Source: Rariglobus sp041662485
GTDB taxonomy: Bacteria; Verrucomicrobiota; Verrucomicrobiia; Opitutales; Opitutaceae
Assembly: GCA_041662485.1 (NCBI GenBank)
Contig: JBAZSJ010000011.1
Location: forward strand, 49,492-113,491
Length of the DNA: 64,000 nt
Reading direction: 5' to 3'
Under the pieces are notes generated by a model. That model saw only the letters and a program-made list of their open reading frames with translations, searched no databases and was not told where the DNA came from. Positions within the stretch are counted from its first letter, which is position 1, and each line of letters starts with the position of its first letter. Of the stretch, positions 62,978 to 64,000 are shown piece by piece. Made by a program: the position numbers and the translations under genes.

Positions 62978-63832
62978 ATGCACCCGCTGAAATTTCTGGA
63001 GGCCACACAAATACCAGCTGTTCGCGATGCCGATGGCTCGATTCACAATGCGGTATGCAGAGAGTCCCTCATCAGATTCAAAGCGAACATTGGAATGGCA
63101 TGCGGTTTAACAACACTTCCCGGATTCACATTTTGGACAGCGATGGAATGGATGGCCGCCAGTATGCGTGCCAAAAATGAGACTGTGGGAGAGCAAGCAA
63201 GCCCTGCACAAATTCAAGCAGCGGCAAATACTATAGGCCCACTCGCGGAGTGGTATATGGCTAAAGCGATGCAGGTTGATCGCAGCGTGCAGGTTGAGCA
63301 TCTCGTCGAAACAACGACAATGTTCTCTAAGTTTGTTATGGATGCCGGTCCATACGCTCACGGTATCTTGGAGAATCTCCTCAAGAGCATTTTAGTTCAG
63401 GCTTGGGGCGCATTTGAGGTGCTTGCGGAGGATCTTCTTACAGGTGTAATTGAAACTCACTCAAACTGCTTCGACCCACAAAAAATCGCGAAAAAATTTT
63501 ATTTTAGGAAGCGAAGCGCCATCCGGGACTCATACGACAGAGCTTTCGCAAGCGATCAGGCAATAGTGGCCGCGACTACCGATTCATCAGTTGATGCCCT
63601 CTCTGTTTTAAGAAACGTGCTGGTTCATAAGTCAGGCATCGCAGATGCCATGTTTCTAACGGAGGTAGCAAATATTCCGCTGCTCGCAGAGTTTAGCTCA
63701 CTCACATCCGGCTCACCGTTGAAAATCAATGGAGTCCATGTTTCGACAATCGTCAGCCCAACTGTGGTCAATGGATATTCGTTGGTGAAAGCGGTGGACA
63801 ACTGGCTAGCAAAAAAAGCACTACCCGCCTGA
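62978..63832 (+). CDS. HEPN-like protein, possible defence RNase
   Basis: 284 residues, helical, no signal peptide. The stretch SVLRNVLVHKSG (about 210-221) has the R-N-x-x-x-H pattern of HEPN RNase active sites, and the preceding helices (QAWGAFEVLAEDLLTGVIE) resemble HEPN folds that begin with a helical AWxxxE element. HEPN proteins cleave RNA in toxin-antitoxin and abortive-infection systems; no partner antitoxin is seen. Codon use is AT-richer than the neighbouring uronate genes, and an IS-like end follows, suggesting recent acquisition. Identification as RiboL-PSP-HEPN type is tentative. Confidence 0.55.
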   Translation: MHPLKFLEATQIPAVRDADGSIHNAVCRESLIRFKANIGMACGLTTLPGFTFWTAMEWMAASMRAKNETVGEQASPAQIQAAANTIGPLAEWYMAKAMQVDRSVQVEHLVETTTMFSKFVMDAGPYAHGILENLLKSILVQAWGAFEVLAEDLLTGVIETHSNCFDPQKIAKKFYFRKRSAIRDSYDRAFASDQAIVAATTDSSVDALSVLRNVLVHKSGIADAMFLTEVANIPLLAEFSSLTSGSPLKINGVHVSTIVSPTVVNGYSLVKAVDNWLAKKALPA

Positions 63833-63888
63833 GTTTTCACTCAGGTCTCGTAAGTCGCCAAATCGGTCACGCCGAGCATTCTTTATTA

Positions 63889-64000
63889 GGGAACCTCTGA
63901 AAAACTCAGAGCAAAATCGGAACATATTTTACAGCAAGGTGTAATGATATAAATGAGCCACCAAACCACCTTTCTATCGCTGGGATGCCTGACGAAGCGG
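63889..64000 (+). mobile_element. Left end of a probable IS5-type insertion sequence, cut by the window edge
   Basis: GGGAACCTCTGAAAAACTCA looks like a terminal inverted repeat. An ORF starts at 63953 (MSHQTTFLSLG...), similar to the MSHQ.TF.. beginnings of IS5-family transposases. Only about 16 codons are visible, so the family is a guess. Confidence 0.45.

Overview
The window is about 64 kb of high-GC bacterial chromosome. The gene families (a T2SS gspG-M run, uronate and rhamnose catabolism, LacI- and AraC-type regulators, a five-gene Mla operon, a divergent stand-alone S18) suggest a verrucomicrobium, most likely of the Opitutaceae. This placement is inferred from gene content, not from a database match.

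Layout. 0-8.4 kb: end of a capsule-type tyrosine kinase, tsaC, rpsR, tRNA-Arg(CCT), rhaA, then a tightly overlapping type II secretion operon gspG-H-I-J-K-L-M. 8.4-16.2 kb is an accessory zone. It holds small repeats, a decayed 21-nt/heptad repeat tract, an AT-richer array of small ORFs separated by attC-like sites (a candidate integrase-less integron cassette cluster), and a hipBA module flanked by duplicated copies of the 3' end of the transaldolase gene. 16.2-40.6 kb is core genome: transaldolase, CCA-adding enzyme, a DUF423 protein, a TorF-like porin, rplM-rpsI, argJ, argB-argD-argF, a lone pseudopilin, argG, a LacI regulator divergent from an oxidoreductase/epimerase/uxaC operon, mlaE-F-D-C-A, rsmD, rsmE, an aldo/keto reductase, a GH2-like glycosidase and a secreted TPR-like protein.

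40.885-50.208 kb is the most interesting part: a complete-looking integrated filamentous phage (inovirus) in the 3' end of tRNA-Gly(TCC), bounded by 25-bp direct repeats. It has an HUH replication initiator, a gpV-like protein, a 67-aa major-coat precursor, a 21-aa membrane peptide, a large adsorption-type protein, a small gpVI-like membrane protein, a Zot/gpI assembly ATPase, a MazF-type toxin-antitoxin pair, small regulators and a tyrosine integrase. The integrase frame runs through the att core. In the excised circle it would continue in frame for about 110 codons into the opposite end of the phage, end in a zinc-ribbon-like motif and overlap the first replication gene by ATGA. Integration would therefore truncate the integrase and uncouple the replication genes from its transcript. 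A decayed second integrase 3' end lies just outside attL, so related elements have used this site before.

50.4-64 kb: gspF, an unusual NtrC-like response regulator with a degenerate AAA+ core, carB, purU, a YfgM-like membrane TPR protein, then an AraC regulator divergent from uxaA-uxaB-kdgK (galacturonate/tagaturonate pathway, complementing uxaC at 31 kb). The right edge has an AT-richer HEPN-like gene and the start of a probable IS element. Short GTAG...CTAC hairpin pairs (REP/REPIN-like) and CTAG-rich clusters recur between genes across the window.
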